Notes: a model not told the origin generated them from the letters alone. A stretch of DNA of 35,090 nt from an uncultured Candidatus Saccharibacteria bacterium (GCA_947168825.1 CAMVNH010000005.1:1-35090), one strand, 5' to 3'; shown: positions 22,514-30,503, counted from the first letter of the stretch. A program made the numbers and translations.

Positions 22514-23797
22514 ATGAAACATCATCTTCGCCATTCTATCGGCAGAAAAATCTTGAAATTTATCTTCGGGGCCATCTTAGTCGTCGGCATTGTCGCTGGT
22601 GGTTATTTTTTCTACACCAAGCATCATCTAACTAACTTTCTCCAAACTATCAGCGATCAGAGCGAAGAGACTCAAACCTACTCCGTTCTCACCTTAAAAA
22701 CCAGCAGTTTCAACGATATCAAAGATCTGAAGAATCAAAAAATCGGCTTCCTCTCTACTAACCCATACCTCGAGCAGGCCGAGGCTAAACTTGAAGAAGC
22801 CGTAGAATTTACTCCCGGGCTAGAAAACGACGTCGACGGCCTCCTAAAAAACCTAGAAACCGGCAATGATCTTCTTGCCATCTCTCTCGAAAATAGTTAC
22901 CTCGACACTTTAGATGATGAAGAAATCATCAAAAAAGACGACCTCAAAATCATCTACACCTACGAAATTAAATTGAGCGATACGAACGAAAATCAAGCCG
23001 AAAAAACTACTTTTGACCAACCGTTTGTTATTTATATTAGTGGCAGCGATTCTCGCGGAACTTTATCCGAGGCTGCTCGTTCTGATGTTAATATTCTCGC
23101 TGTAGTTGACCCTAAGAATGCCAAAGTTCTCCTCGTTAATACTCCGCGCGACTATTACGTGCAGCTCCATGACACTACCGGTTTGAAAGATAAGCTCACT
23201 CATGCCGGTATTTACGGCATCAACATGAGTAAGTCTACCCTCGAGGACCTCTACGGCATCAATATTGATTATACGGCCAAAGTTGGCTTTAAAGCTGTCA
23301 CTGGCATCGTGGACGCTATTGATGGTATCGAAATTGATTCCGATAAAGCCATGACTCTTAAGTCCGAAGACGGCCATACTTGTACATATGTAGAGGGGAA
23401 ACAGCATCTCTCCGGCGCCTGTGCACTCCGCTACGCACGCGAGCGCAAATCCTACAAAACTGGCGATCGCCACCGCGGTGAGAATCAGCAACAAGTCATC
23501 ACTGCCATCATTGACAAAATCTCGGCCAACCCTGCCTATCTTATCAAATGGCCACAAATTCTTGCCGCTGCCGAAGGTTCGCTCGAAACCTCCGCAACTT
23601 TCAATGAAATTACTGCTTTTGTCAAGCAGGAAACCAAAAATCCAAGAAAATGGCAAGTTGAATCTATCTCTGTAGATGGTACCGGCTCTATGCAGCCGAC
23701 TTACTCCATGGGCGCAAATCGCAAGCTCTACGTTATGCTACCAGATACAGCTTCACTAGAAGCTGCCAAAGCGAAAATGCTTGACATTTTACGCTAA
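22514..23797 (+). CDS. LytR-CpsA-Psr (LCP) family cell-wall glycopolymer ligase
   Basis: This 427-aa protein has a short basic N-terminus, one membrane anchor (about 13-34), an accessory domain (about 55-150, LKNQKIGFLSTNPY) and an LCP domain from about 170. Conserved polar residues of the family are visible: GSDSRG (177-182), RSDVN (189-193), NTPRDYYV (209-216), RYARERK (306-312) and GDRHRGENQQQ (317-327). LCP enzymes transfer lipid-linked glycopolymers such as wall teichoic acid or capsule to peptidoglycan outside the cell. It has its own leaderless consensus promoter, so the attachment step can be controlled apart from glycan synthesis. Codon use (mostly CGC and CGT) matches the core genome. 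Confidence 0.9.
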   Translation: MKHHLRHSIGRKILKFIFGAILVVGIVAGGYFFYTKHHLTNFLQTISDQSEETQTYSVLTLKTSSFNDIKDLKNQKIGFLSTNPYLEQAEAKLEEAVEFTPGLENDVDGLLKNLETGNDLLAISLENSYLDTLDDEEIIKKDDLKIIYTYEIKLSDTNENQAEKTTFDQPFVIYISGSDSRGTLSEAARSDVNILAVVDPKNAKVLLVNTPRDYYVQLHDTTGLKDKLTHAGIYGINMSKSTLEDLYGINIDYTAKVGFKAVTGIVDAIDGIEIDSDKAMTLKSEDGHTCTYVEGKQHLSGACALRYARERKSYKTGDRHRGENQQQVITAIIDKISANPAYLIKWPQILAAAEGSLETSATFNEITAFVKQETKNPRKWQVESISVDGTGSMQPTYSMGANRKLYVMLPDTASLEAAKAKMLDILR

Positions 23798-23809
23798 GTA
23801 TGCTATAAT
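23781..23809 (+). promoter_or_regulatory. Leaderless promoter of the Wzz/BY-kinase gene
   Basis: TTGACA (23781-23786), 17-nt spacer, TATAAT (23804-23809) extended by TGC, six bases GAAAGC, ATG at 23816. It resembles the promoter at 15857-15885 almost base for base around both boxes. Confidence 0.9.
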
Positions 23810-23815
23810 GAAAGC

Positions 23816-25225
23816 ATGGAAGAGTTAAATCTAAAAGAGTTTTTTCTCTATTTACGTAAGTATATCGTGCTTTACGTTTTAATTTTGGCCGCCGCGCTAT
23901 CTGGTACCTATTTCTACGACACCGAAGTCAAAACCGACCTCTATCAGTCGAAGACTTCTGTCATTCTCGCTCAGTCCGAAAATAGCGCTAACTCCACTAC
24001 CGCACTCAACGATGTTAACGTGAGTCAAAAACTTACCACTACTTATGGTGAGGTTGCGAAATCTGAACTCGTTTTGCAGCAGGTTATCGACAATTTGCAC
24101 CTAGATCTTCCCGTCAAAGAGCTTCAGAATAATATCAAAGTTACTTCAATCGATGACACTGCTATTATTAATATTACGGTTAAGAACGAAAACCCAGAAA
24201 AATCCGCCGAAATTGCCAACGAAATTGCGAAAGTTTTCTCTGAGGAAATTGTTAAAATCTATAAACTCGATAACGTTTCCGTCTTGGACGTAGCTAAAAC
24301 CCCAGACCAGGTTGCAAATAATACTACCGTCAGGGATTTGGTCATTGCTGCCATTCTTTCGATTTTCGGCGTTTCCGCTCTTGCCTTCCTATTATTCTAT
24401 TTTGACGACACCGTAAAATATCACGAGGACATTGAGCAAAAAATAAAAGTTCCAATCGCTGGTAAAATTGTCAAAAGTGAAGTCAAGTTGGATAAAAAGC
24501 GTCGGTCTAATTCCGATGTCCACAGCTCGCTAGATATGGCTTCTCGTGGCAAGATCTCGAACGAGCTCGTTGTCGAAAAACGTCCAAAAGCCATTGTTTC
24601 CGAGAACATTAAAAGCCTTCGCGCCAATCTCCAATTTACCTCAGTTGACAACGCCCTTAAAACTATATTAATTACTTCGACTAACGCTGGTGAGGGTAAG
24701 TCATTCGTTGCTGCCAACCTCGCCGCCTCATTTGCTCAGACAGATAAAAAAGTTCTTCTAGTCGACTGTGATCTTCGTAAAGGCCGCTTACACAGGCTTT
24801 TTAACGTCTCTAATCTTTCCGGCCTTTCGAACCTATTGACGGACGAAATCCTAAATAGCCGTCGCTATATCCAACCTACTGGGATTAAAAATCTCAGCAT
24901 TATTACCCGTGGCACTTATCCACCAAACCCAGCTGAACTCCTTTCTTCCGAAAAGAACAAGGCCTTAATCTATCGCTTGAAGCAAGATTACGATATCATA
25001 ATTTTCGACGGTACCCCATGTAACGGTCTTGCCGACAGCGTTATCCTTTCAACGCTAGTCGATGAAACCCTGATTATTACGCGCGATGCGGCAGTATCCA
25101 AAGGTGCATTTAATAGCACGAGGGAATCTCTAGAAAAAGTTGGCGCAAATATCGCTGGCGTAGTCTTTAACGGTATTAACAAAAAAATTACAAAATACTA
25201 CTCTTATTACGGGGAAGATCGCTAA
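23816..25225 (+). CDS. Wzz chain-length domain fused to BY-kinase (CpsC-CpsD/Wzc type)
   Basis: This 469-aa fusion protein has an N-terminal Wzz domain with membrane helices at about 15-33 and 173-197 around an extracellular loop, and a cytoplasmic BY-kinase/CpsD domain: Walker A STNAGEGKS (288-296), Walker A' LLVDCDLRKG (314-323) and Walker B IIIFDGT (394-400). A C-terminal tyrosine cluster (KYYSYYGEDR, Tyr461, 462, 464, 465) is the expected autophosphorylation tail, though short. Such proteins set polymer length and coordinate Wzy and LCP activity. In Firmicutes the two domains are usually separate genes; here they are one chain as in Proteobacteria. It overlaps the cognate phosphatase gene by one base (TAATG). 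Confidence 0.9.
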   Translation: MEELNLKEFFLYLRKYIVLYVLILAAALSGTYFYDTEVKTDLYQSKTSVILAQSENSANSTTALNDVNVSQKLTTTYGEVAKSELVLQQVIDNLHLDLPVKELQNNIKVTSIDDTAIINITVKNENPEKSAEIANEIAKVFSEEIVKIYKLDNVSVLDVAKTPDQVANNTTVRDLVIAAILSIFGVSALAFLLFYFDDTVKYHEDIEQKIKVPIAGKIVKSEVKLDKKRRSNSDVHSSLDMASRGKISNELVVEKRPKAIVSENIKSLRANLQFTSVDNALKTILITSTNAGEGKSFVAANLAASFAQTDKKVLLVDCDLRKGRLHRLFNVSNLSGLSNLLTDEILNSRRYIQPTGIKNLSIITRGTYPPNPAELLSSEKNKALIYRLKQDYDIIIFDGTPCNGLADSVILSTLVDETLIITRDAAVSKGAFNSTRESLEKVGANIAGVVFNGINKKITKYYSYYGEDR

Positions 25226-25935
25226 TGATTGACATCCATTCTCATCTGCTTCCAGGTGTCGACGACGGCGTTAAAACCTTTGAAGAAAGTGTAGAAATCA
25301 TCAAGAACTTATCGTACCGTGGTGTTTCCGATATTATTATCACTCCTCATTACATCACAGAAACGACCTGGACTAGCCCACGTCAAAAAAATCGTCTAAT
25401 TTTTGCTAAACTCCAAGAAAGAGCTAGCGAAATCCCTGTCAATTTATACCTCGGCAATGAGATATACATTGATCGCAGCATTGATCAACTGCTCAAAAAA
25501 TATGAGATTTCTTCTCTTGCTGACAGTAAATTCCTACTAGTTGAACTTCCGATTAGTGGAGAATTTGACGACTACGAGTCGATTTTGACCGACCTTCTAT
25601 TAAAAGGCTACCGTGTCATTCTTGCACACCCTGAGCGCTATCACACTATTCAGAAAAATCCCAAAATTATCGAGAGACTTCATGAAAACGGTGTCCTATT
25701 CCAATGCAATCTCGGCAGTATACTCGGGCAATATGGTCATAAGCCACAAAAGTTAGTTAAAAAACTTGCGAAAGCTAACCTAATTTTCTGTTTTGGTAGT
25801 GATATTCATCATATTCGTGACTACTCCGAAATCAATAAGGCCCAGAAAAAACTTGAAAACTATTACACCGAGTTTGAGCTGGATCAAATTCTTGACAAAA
25901 ACCCTAGACAAATCTTAGGAACTGTGATAAAATAA
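25225..25935 (+). CDS. CpsB/YwqE-type PHP-domain tyrosine phosphatase
   Basis: This 236-aa PHP-fold metal-dependent phosphatase has DIHSHLLPGVDDG (3-15) with His5 and His7, TPHY (40-43), a Glu in GNEIY, AHPERY (about 134-139) and GSDIHH (about 191-196), the metal ligands of the CpsB family. It should dephosphorylate the tyrosine tail of the BY-kinase encoded just upstream, resetting the polymerisation cycle. The ATG overlaps the kinase stop (TAATG). The promoter of the ribosomal protein operon lies in its last 30 nt, so the two operons abut without a clear terminator. Confidence 0.9.
   Translation: MIDIHSHLLPGVDDGVKTFEESVEIIKNLSYRGVSDIIITPHYITETTWTSPRQKNRLIFAKLQERASEIPVNLYLGNEIYIDRSIDQLLKKYEISSLADSKFLLVELPISGEFDDYESILTDLLLKGYRVILAHPERYHTIQKNPKIIERLHENGVLFQCNLGSILGQYGHKPQKLVKKLAKANLIFCFGSDIHHIRDYSEINKAQKKLENYYTEFELDQILDKNPRQILGTVIK
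25905..25933 (+). promoter_or_regulatory. Promoter of the rplF operon
   Basis: TAGACA (25905-25910), 17-nt spacer, TAAAAT (25928-25933) extended by TGA, within the end of the cpsB-like gene. It predicts a leader of about 25 nt with an AAGGGA site, so this unit is leadered, unlike its neighbours. Confidence 0.55.
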
Positions 25936-25965
25936 TCTGGATTATTATTAACTAAAGGGAACAAT

Positions 25966-26502
25966 ATGAGTCGTATCGGAAAACTACCTGTGGACATCCC
26001 TGCAGGCGTGACAATTACGGTCGGCGACGAGGTTATTACCGTTGCTGGCCCGAAAGGCACGCTTGAGGTTCCTGTCCAGCAGAATACTACCACTAAGGTA
26101 GAAGACAATAAAATTATTGTCACGAGAGTAGACGATGAGCCAAAGTCTCGTGCTTGGCACGGTCTACAACGCGCCCTATTAAATAACGCTGTCGAAGGCG
26201 TTACTAAGGGATTTGAAAAGAAACTCGAGATTAACGGTGTAGGTTTCCGTCTATCTGGCGGTCCAAAAGACATCGAAATGGCTCTCGGTTTTTCTCACCC
26301 AGTCAAATATAGTGCCCCAGAAGGCATTACTTTGACCACGAACAAAATGGAAATCACTGTTTCCGGCATCGATAAACAGAAGGTCGGCCAGGTTGCAGCT
26401 GAGATTCGAAGCCTGAAGAAACCTGAACCATACAAGGGTAAAGGTATTAAATATGTTGATGAAGTTATCATCCGCAAGGCTGGAAAGGCAGGTAAGAAGT
26501 AA
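25966..26502 (+). CDS. rplF: 50S ribosomal protein L6 (uL6)
   Basis: This 178-aa protein is full length for L6. It begins MSRIGKLPVDIPAGV and ends with the highly conserved KGKGIKYVDEVIIRKAGKAGKK. L6 binds 23S rRNA helix 97 near the sarcin-ricin loop. An AAAGGGA site lies about 6 nt before the ATG. It is the first gene of the truncated spc-type block here; the genes that normally precede it (rpsH, rpsN, rplE) are not adjacent upstream, as the cpsB-like gene is. Its stop overlaps the rplR start (TAATG). Confidence 0.97.
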   Translation: MSRIGKLPVDIPAGVTITVGDEVITVAGPKGTLEVPVQQNTTTKVEDNKIIVTRVDDEPKSRAWHGLQRALLNNAVEGVTKGFEKKLEINGVGFRLSGGPKDIEMALGFSHPVKYSAPEGITLTTNKMEITVSGIDKQKVGQVAAEIRSLKKPEPYKGKGIKYVDEVIIRKAGKAGKK

Positions 26503-26831
26503 TGAAAGCTATCTATCGTGCTAATCGCACACGCGCAAAAATTCATGGCACTAGCGAGCGCCCTCGTCTCACGGTCCATATTAGTAATTTACACATCACC
26601 GCACAAATCATCGACGATGATAAGAAAACTACCCTAGCTTACGCTACTACGGTTGGCCAGAAATTAACTGGCACTAAGACCGAGAAGGCTGCTAAGATCG
26701 GCAAAGAAATCGCCGAGAAAGCTAAGAAGGCTAAGATCAAAAAAGTCGTTTTCGACCGCGGTTCTTTAATTTATGCTGGTCGCCTCTCTGCACTCGCAGA
26801 TGCTGCCCGCAAGGAAGGATTGGAGTTCTAG
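26502..26831 (+). CDS. rplR: 50S ribosomal protein L18 (uL18)
   Basis: This 109-aa L18 binds 5S rRNA in the central protuberance. Recognisable stretches are RANRTRAKIHGTSERPRLTV near the start and KVVFDRGSLIYAGRLSALADAARKEGLEF at the end (residues 81-109). It is slightly shorter than the Escherichia coli protein (117 aa), with the N-terminal tail trimmed. It is coupled to rplF by TAATG and separated from rpsE by a single base. Confidence 0.97.
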   Translation: MKAIYRANRTRAKIHGTSERPRLTVHISNLHITAQIIDDDKKTTLAYATTVGQKLTGTKTEKAAKIGKEIAEKAKKAKIKKVVFDRGSLIYAGRLSALADAARKEGLEF

Positions 26832-26832
26832 C

Positions 26833-27498
26833 ATGGCTGAGAATACACAACCAAAAGTAATTAACAAATCCGGCACCCTTAAGATGACCGACGAGGTCGC
26901 AAACAAGAAGCAGACCCGCGACATTGCTGGTCGCCCTATGGATCGCCGTCGTCGTGGTGGTAACCGCGCTAAAGCTGAGCTTGCCCCTAAAGAATTCGAC
27001 GAAGTTACGATTAATATCGATCGCGTTTCTCGTACCGTTAAAGGTGGTCGCCGCATGCGCTTCAAGGCTCTTGTTGCCATCGGTAACCATAAAAACAAAG
27101 TCGGTGTTGGCGTAGCTAAAGGTGGCGATGTTACCTCTGCTGTCCAAAAAGCAGCTACTAAGGCTCGCAAAAACATGATTGAGTTCAATATGGACGAAGA
27201 GACTATCTGCCACGAAGTCGAAACCAAAGTTACAGGTGCAGACGTTTTAATGAAACCAGCTGCTCCTGGTACTGGTATTATCGCCGGTGGCGTTGTACGT
27301 TCCATTATCGGTCTTACTGGTGTTAAGAATTTGATTTCCAAATCGCTTGGTTCGACTAATAAGGTCAACATCGCCTATGCTGTGATCGAAGGTTTACGCC
27401 AGCAGGTTCCTCGCAAAGATTGGGAAACCACTAAGGTAGCAAAAACCTCCGAAAAACCAGCTGCGAAGAAAACCGCCGCTAAGAAGGAGGCTAAATAA
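26833..27498 (+). CDS. rpsE: 30S ribosomal protein S5 (uS5)
   Basis: This 221-aa S5 has the double-stranded-RNA-binding core KEFDEVTINIDRVSRTVKGG (from about residue 56) and GNHKNKVGVGVAKGGDV. It carries a long N-terminal extension (about 50 residues with a basic RRRRGGNRAK patch) and an Ala/Lys-rich C-terminal tail. Escherichia coli S5 has 167 residues. The start at 26833 is chosen because it lies one base after the rplR stop; a longer open frame would run inside rplR. Its stop overlaps the rplO start. No rpmD (L30) follows, although it usually sits between S5 and L15. Confidence 0.96.
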   Translation: MAENTQPKVINKSGTLKMTDEVANKKQTRDIAGRPMDRRRRGGNRAKAELAPKEFDEVTINIDRVSRTVKGGRRMRFKALVAIGNHKNKVGVGVAKGGDVTSAVQKAATKARKNMIEFNMDEETICHEVETKVTGADVLMKPAAPGTGIIAGGVVRSIIGLTGVKNLISKSLGSTNKVNIAYAVIEGLRQQVPRKDWETTKVAKTSEKPAAKKTAAKKEAK

Positions 27499-27980
27499 TG
27501 AAGTATAATGAACTAACCGTTTCAGCAAATACTCGTCCTTCTCGTAAAGGTCGTGGTATTTCCGCCGGACAAGGCAAAACCGCTGGCCGCGGCACTAAAG
27601 GCCAGAAGGCTCGTACCGGTCATCGTAAGATGCCAGCCGGATTCATGGGTGGTCAGCGTGCTATCATGCAGGCTGTTCCGAAGCTCAAAGGCTTCAAATC
27701 TATCCATCCGAAAGCTGAGGTCGTCTATACAGATCGTTTGAACGAACTCAAAGGCTCAGTCGACAACTTCAAGCTCTACGAAGCTGGACTAATTTCTAGC
27801 CCATTCGTAAAAGTAAAAGTCATTACTCGTGGCGAACTAACCGCTAAGCTTGATCTTGACACTCAGTACGCATCTAAAACTGCGATTGAGGCTATCAAGA
27901 AAGCTGGTGGTAAATTTACCCAGACCGGCATCCCTTCTCGTAAGATCGCAGAAGACAGCCGCAAAGGTAGCAAAAAATAA
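27498..27980 (+). CDS. rplO: 50S ribosomal protein L15 (uL15)
   Basis: This 160-aa L15 has the conserved Gly/Arg-rich N-terminal region (RKGRGISAGQGKTAGRGTKG, residues 16-35) that threads into 23S rRNA, and a C-terminal GGKFTQTG stretch. It is coupled to rpsE by TAATG with an AAGGAGG site before it. A strong hairpin terminator begins 20 nt after its stop, which separates it from secY. In most bacteria these two genes are co-transcribed. Confidence 0.97.
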   Translation: MKYNELTVSANTRPSRKGRGISAGQGKTAGRGTKGQKARTGHRKMPAGFMGGQRAIMQAVPKLKGFKSIHPKAEVVYTDRLNELKGSVDNFKLYEAGLISSPFVKVKVITRGELTAKLDLDTQYASKTAIEAIKKAGGKFTQTGIPSRKIAEDSRKGSKK

Positions 27981-27999
27981 GTCGATTGACTAAAACTCC

Positions 28000-28029
28000 A
28001 AAAACCGGTTGCAAAGGCAGCCGGTTTTT
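28000..28029 (+). terminator. Hairpin terminator between rplO and secY
   Basis: AAAAACCGGTTGC (28000-28012) pairs with GCAGCCGGTTTTT (28017-28029) as a 13-bp stem (one G-U) with loop AAAG. The 3' T-run belongs to the stem. It should end or attenuate the rplF-rplO transcript; the A/T symmetry makes it potentially bidirectional. Confidence 0.8.
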
Positions 28030-28037
28030 GCTATTAT
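28009..28037 (+). promoter_or_regulatory. Candidate secY promoter overlapping the terminator
   Basis: TTGCAA (28009-28014), 17-nt spacer, TATTAT (28032-28037). The -35 lies in the terminator loop, so a folded RNA and a new initiation would share the same DNA. The match is modest. Confidence 0.35.
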
Positions 28038-28063
28038 AGATAGAGTAAGAAAGAGTTATTTCC

Positions 28064-29482
28064 ATGCATTTCAAGACTATTTTCAAATCGTTCAAAAATA
28101 AAGACATGCTAAAGCGTATTCTTATCGTGCTTGGCATTATTGTCGTTTACCGCTTCATGGCCCATATTCCTGTACCTCTAGGCGACTCTTCTACTTTTAA
28201 AGAGGCTATCGAGAACTTACTCTCCAAATCTGATTTTGGTAGCTTCCTCAATCTAATTTCTGGTGGTGGTCTGACTAGCTTCTCAGTTATACTTGTTGGT
28301 CTTTCGCCTTTTATTACCGCCTCTATCGTTGTTCAGCTTATTACTAAGGCTATCCCGCGCCTCGAGGAACTTTCTCAGGATGGCGAGTCTGGCCGCCGCA
28401 AGATTAATCAGTGGACTCGTCGCGTCTCCGTACCTCTAGCCATTGTCCAATCTATCGCTTATATGTATATTCTCTATCGTTCCGCCGCTGCGAATGTTTC
28501 TACGGATATGAATCTAACTTCGGCGGATTGGATTTTATCTGTCACCGCTATGACTGCTGGTTCAGTTATTTTGATGTGGCTCGGCGAGCTAATCACTGAG
28601 CAGGGAATCGGCAACGGAATTTCCATGATTATCTTTGCTTCTATTATTTCCCAGCTTCCGACTACCTTGGCTGGCCTTAGCACTTCGCTCTTTGATACCA
28701 GTGCTGGCTCGCTCGAGCTTTGGGGATGGTTTAAATTGCCGGTTAACCCGACCGTCTTCTGGATTGTACTCGGGTTCGCTATCGCACTCCTTATCGTCAT
28801 TTACTTCCTTGTCAAGCTGAACGAGGCTCAGCGCATCATCACGATTAACTATGCTAAGCGCGTCCACGGCAATAGTACCTATGGCGGCATTAAATCTATT
28901 CTCCCAATTAAGCTAATCGCTGCTGGCGTCATCCCAGTCATTTTCGCCACTAGCTTCCTTGCTCTTCCGGCTCTCGTTGGTCAGCTTATTCAGGTAATTA
29001 ACCCGAACAATGCCTTCGGTGCTAAACTCCTCGAGCTCTTTACTGCTCCGAGTGCTAGTAATTTTGCTACTATGTATCCAGATGGCATTAATGCTAAATG
29101 GTTCTTCTACCCAGCACTCTACTTTATTCTCGTCGTTCTCTTTACATACTTCTACACGTCTATTATCTTCAATACTAAAGAAATCGCCGATAATCTTCAG
29201 AAACAAGGTGGCTTCATCGAAGGAGTTCGTCCTGGCCAAACTACAGCCAAATACCTTGACAAGGTCGTCAATCGTCTCAACCTCTTCGGCTCTCTTTCGC
29301 TAGGCCTCATCGCCATGCTTCCATTCATCACCGATTATATCTTCATTCTTACTACAGGTGCGCCGGTAGGTCTCTCGCTCTCCGGTACTGGTCTCTTGAT
29401 TATTGTCACCGTTGCCCTCGAAAACTTACGTCAGATTGATTCGCGCGCTTTGATGATTACTTACGATGATTTTAAAGCATAA
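28064..29482 (+). CDS. secY: Preprotein translocase subunit SecY
   Basis: This 472-aa SecY has ten transmembrane helices and is the channel-forming subunit of the Sec translocon in the cytoplasmic membrane. Family marks are YRFMAHIPVPLGD in the first helix, GGLTSFSVILVGLSPFITASIV in the plug/helix 2 region (about 67-87), YAKRVHGNSTYGGIKSILPIKLIAAGVIP and the C-terminal cytoplasmic loop VRPGQTTAKYLDKVVNRL (in part). The start at 28064 has only a weak purine-rich site upstream, and an in-frame ATG at 28106 is an alternative. Neither adk nor map follows, unlike in the standard spc operon; a sortase gene comes next. Confidence 0.95.
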   Translation: MHFKTIFKSFKNKDMLKRILIVLGIIVVYRFMAHIPVPLGDSSTFKEAIENLLSKSDFGSFLNLISGGGLTSFSVILVGLSPFITASIVVQLITKAIPRLEELSQDGESGRRKINQWTRRVSVPLAIVQSIAYMYILYRSAAANVSTDMNLTSADWILSVTAMTAGSVILMWLGELITEQGIGNGISMIIFASIISQLPTTLAGLSTSLFDTSAGSLELWGWFKLPVNPTVFWIVLGFAIALLIVIYFLVKLNEAQRIITINYAKRVHGNSTYGGIKSILPIKLIAAGVIPVIFATSFLALPALVGQLIQVINPNNAFGAKLLELFTAPSASNFATMYPDGINAKWFFYPALYFILVVLFTYFYTSIIFNTKEIADNLQKQGGFIEGVRPGQTTAKYLDKVVNRLNLFGSLSLGLIAMLPFITDYIFILTTGAPVGLSLSGTGLLIIVTVALENLRQIDSRALMITYDDFKA

Positions 29483-29499
29483 TTAAATAAGGAGAAAAA

Positions 29500-30192
29500 G
29501 TGGGCAGAAGAATTAGATTTGACTGGCGTAAAGATGGCCTCAGGCTCATACTTATTATTATCGGCATCGCCGTTGGTGCTTGCCTAATCAAAGTACTTAT
29601 TTGGGAGCATTATTATTATCTCGAAAAGGAAGGTAGCGAGCGCTCGACCGCTATTTCTTCTCCAACCACAGAAGACAACCTAGACGAAACCGAGATTTCG
29701 GACGCGGAGTTGAATAATTATACAGTTGCTCCAGATCGCCCACGCTATCTCTCCATCGAGAAGCTTGGCATCAAAAATGCGCGCATTCTCCCGGTCGGAC
29801 TTTCTAGCTCTAAACAGCTTCAAACCCCAAATAACATTTTTGATGTCGGCTGGTACACCGGTTCTGGGCTTCCTGGAGAAGGTGGCACTATGGTCATGGA
29901 TGGACATAATGGTGGTCCGACCAGGGCGGGCGTCTTCAAATACCTCCCTGATTTAACCGAAGGCGATATCATTAATGTTGAGAGAGGCGATGGCAAAAAC
30001 TTTAGTTACTCCGTGGTCGAAAACACTGCTTACCCCTTAGATCAGGCCAATGCCAATATGAATTCTGCTTTCATTAGTCCAGTTAGTGGTAAAGAATCAA
30101 TCACCCTGATTACTTGCTCCGGCGAATGGTCTGATGTTCAGAAGACCTACCTTTCTCGCCAGTTCGTTAAAGCCGTCCTACTAGAACAATAA
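29500..30192 (+). CDS. Sortase (class E/F-like), between secY and infA
   Basis: This 230-aa sortase has a basic cytoplasmic N-terminus, one membrane anchor (about residues 14-34), an acidic linker (about 44-75) and a catalytic domain with VMDGHNGGP (His136), LITCSGEW (Cys206) and YLSRQF (Arg220). The His is in a DGHN context that is close to class F/D enzymes. The start is GTG at 29500, with AAGGAG about 6 nt before it. It follows secY by 17 nt without a terminator, so the two are probably co-transcribed. This links the translocon that secretes surface proteins with an enzyme that anchors them. It occupies the place where adk and map normally lie. Confidence 0.9.
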   Translation: MGRRIRFDWRKDGLRLILIIIGIAVGACLIKVLIWEHYYYLEKEGSERSTAISSPTTEDNLDETEISDAELNNYTVAPDRPRYLSIEKLGIKNARILPVGLSSSKQLQTPNNIFDVGWYTGSGLPGEGGTMVMDGHNGGPTRAGVFKYLPDLTEGDIINVERGDGKNFSYSVVENTAYPLDQANANMNSAFISPVSGKESITLITCSGEWSDVQKTYLSRQFVKAVLLEQ

Positions 30193-30209
30193 AAACTCAA
30201 ATTTTCTTG

Positions 30210-30238
30210 TTTACACACAAAAATATGTATGATATAAT
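30210..30238 (+). promoter_or_regulatory. Promoter of the infA operon
   Basis: TTTACA (30210-30215), 17-nt spacer, TATAAT (30233-30238) extended by TGA, 13 nt before the infA ATG. The 5' UTR would be about 6 nt, too short for a Shine-Dalgarno site. Confidence 0.75.
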
Positions 30239-30251
30239 AGTAAAGTAATTT

Positions 30252-30476
30252 ATGGCTAGTCAAAAGGAAGTGATTAAACTCACCGGCAAAGTCGTTGAGG
30301 CTTTGCGAGGTACCCAGTTTCGGGTTGAACTCGAGAATGGTCATATTATTATTGCTCACATGAGCGGAAAAATGCGTAAAAACTATATCCGTCTCGTGCC
30401 AGGCGACAAGGTGGAAGTGGAGCTCACGCCTTATGATCTCACGAAAGGCCGCATCAGCTTCCGTCTAAAAGATTAA
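30252..30476 (+). CDS. infA: Translation initiation factor IF-1
   Basis: This 74-aa single OB-fold protein matches IF-1 in length and sequence: [20 protein letters not shown] (13-32), [20 protein letters not shown] and a C-terminal [14 protein letters not shown]-1 occupies the ribosomal A site during initiation. It starts a new transcription unit after the sortase, with an almost leaderless mRNA. That is notable for an initiation factor in an organism that seems to use leaderless start codons often. Confidence 0.97.
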   Translation: MASQKEVIKLTGKVVEALRGTQFRVELENGHIIIAHMSGKMRKNYIRLVPGDKVEVELTPYDLTKGRISFRLKD

Positions 30477-30503
30477 TAACTAAAGAAAGGATTTTTGCAC
30501 ACT

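Noticed and set aside
25931-25946. AATAAT-CTGG-ATTATT inverted repeat as a terminator after the CpsB-like gene
   Set aside because: Six weak A/T pairs with no T-run afterwards, and it overlaps the predicted rplF promoter.
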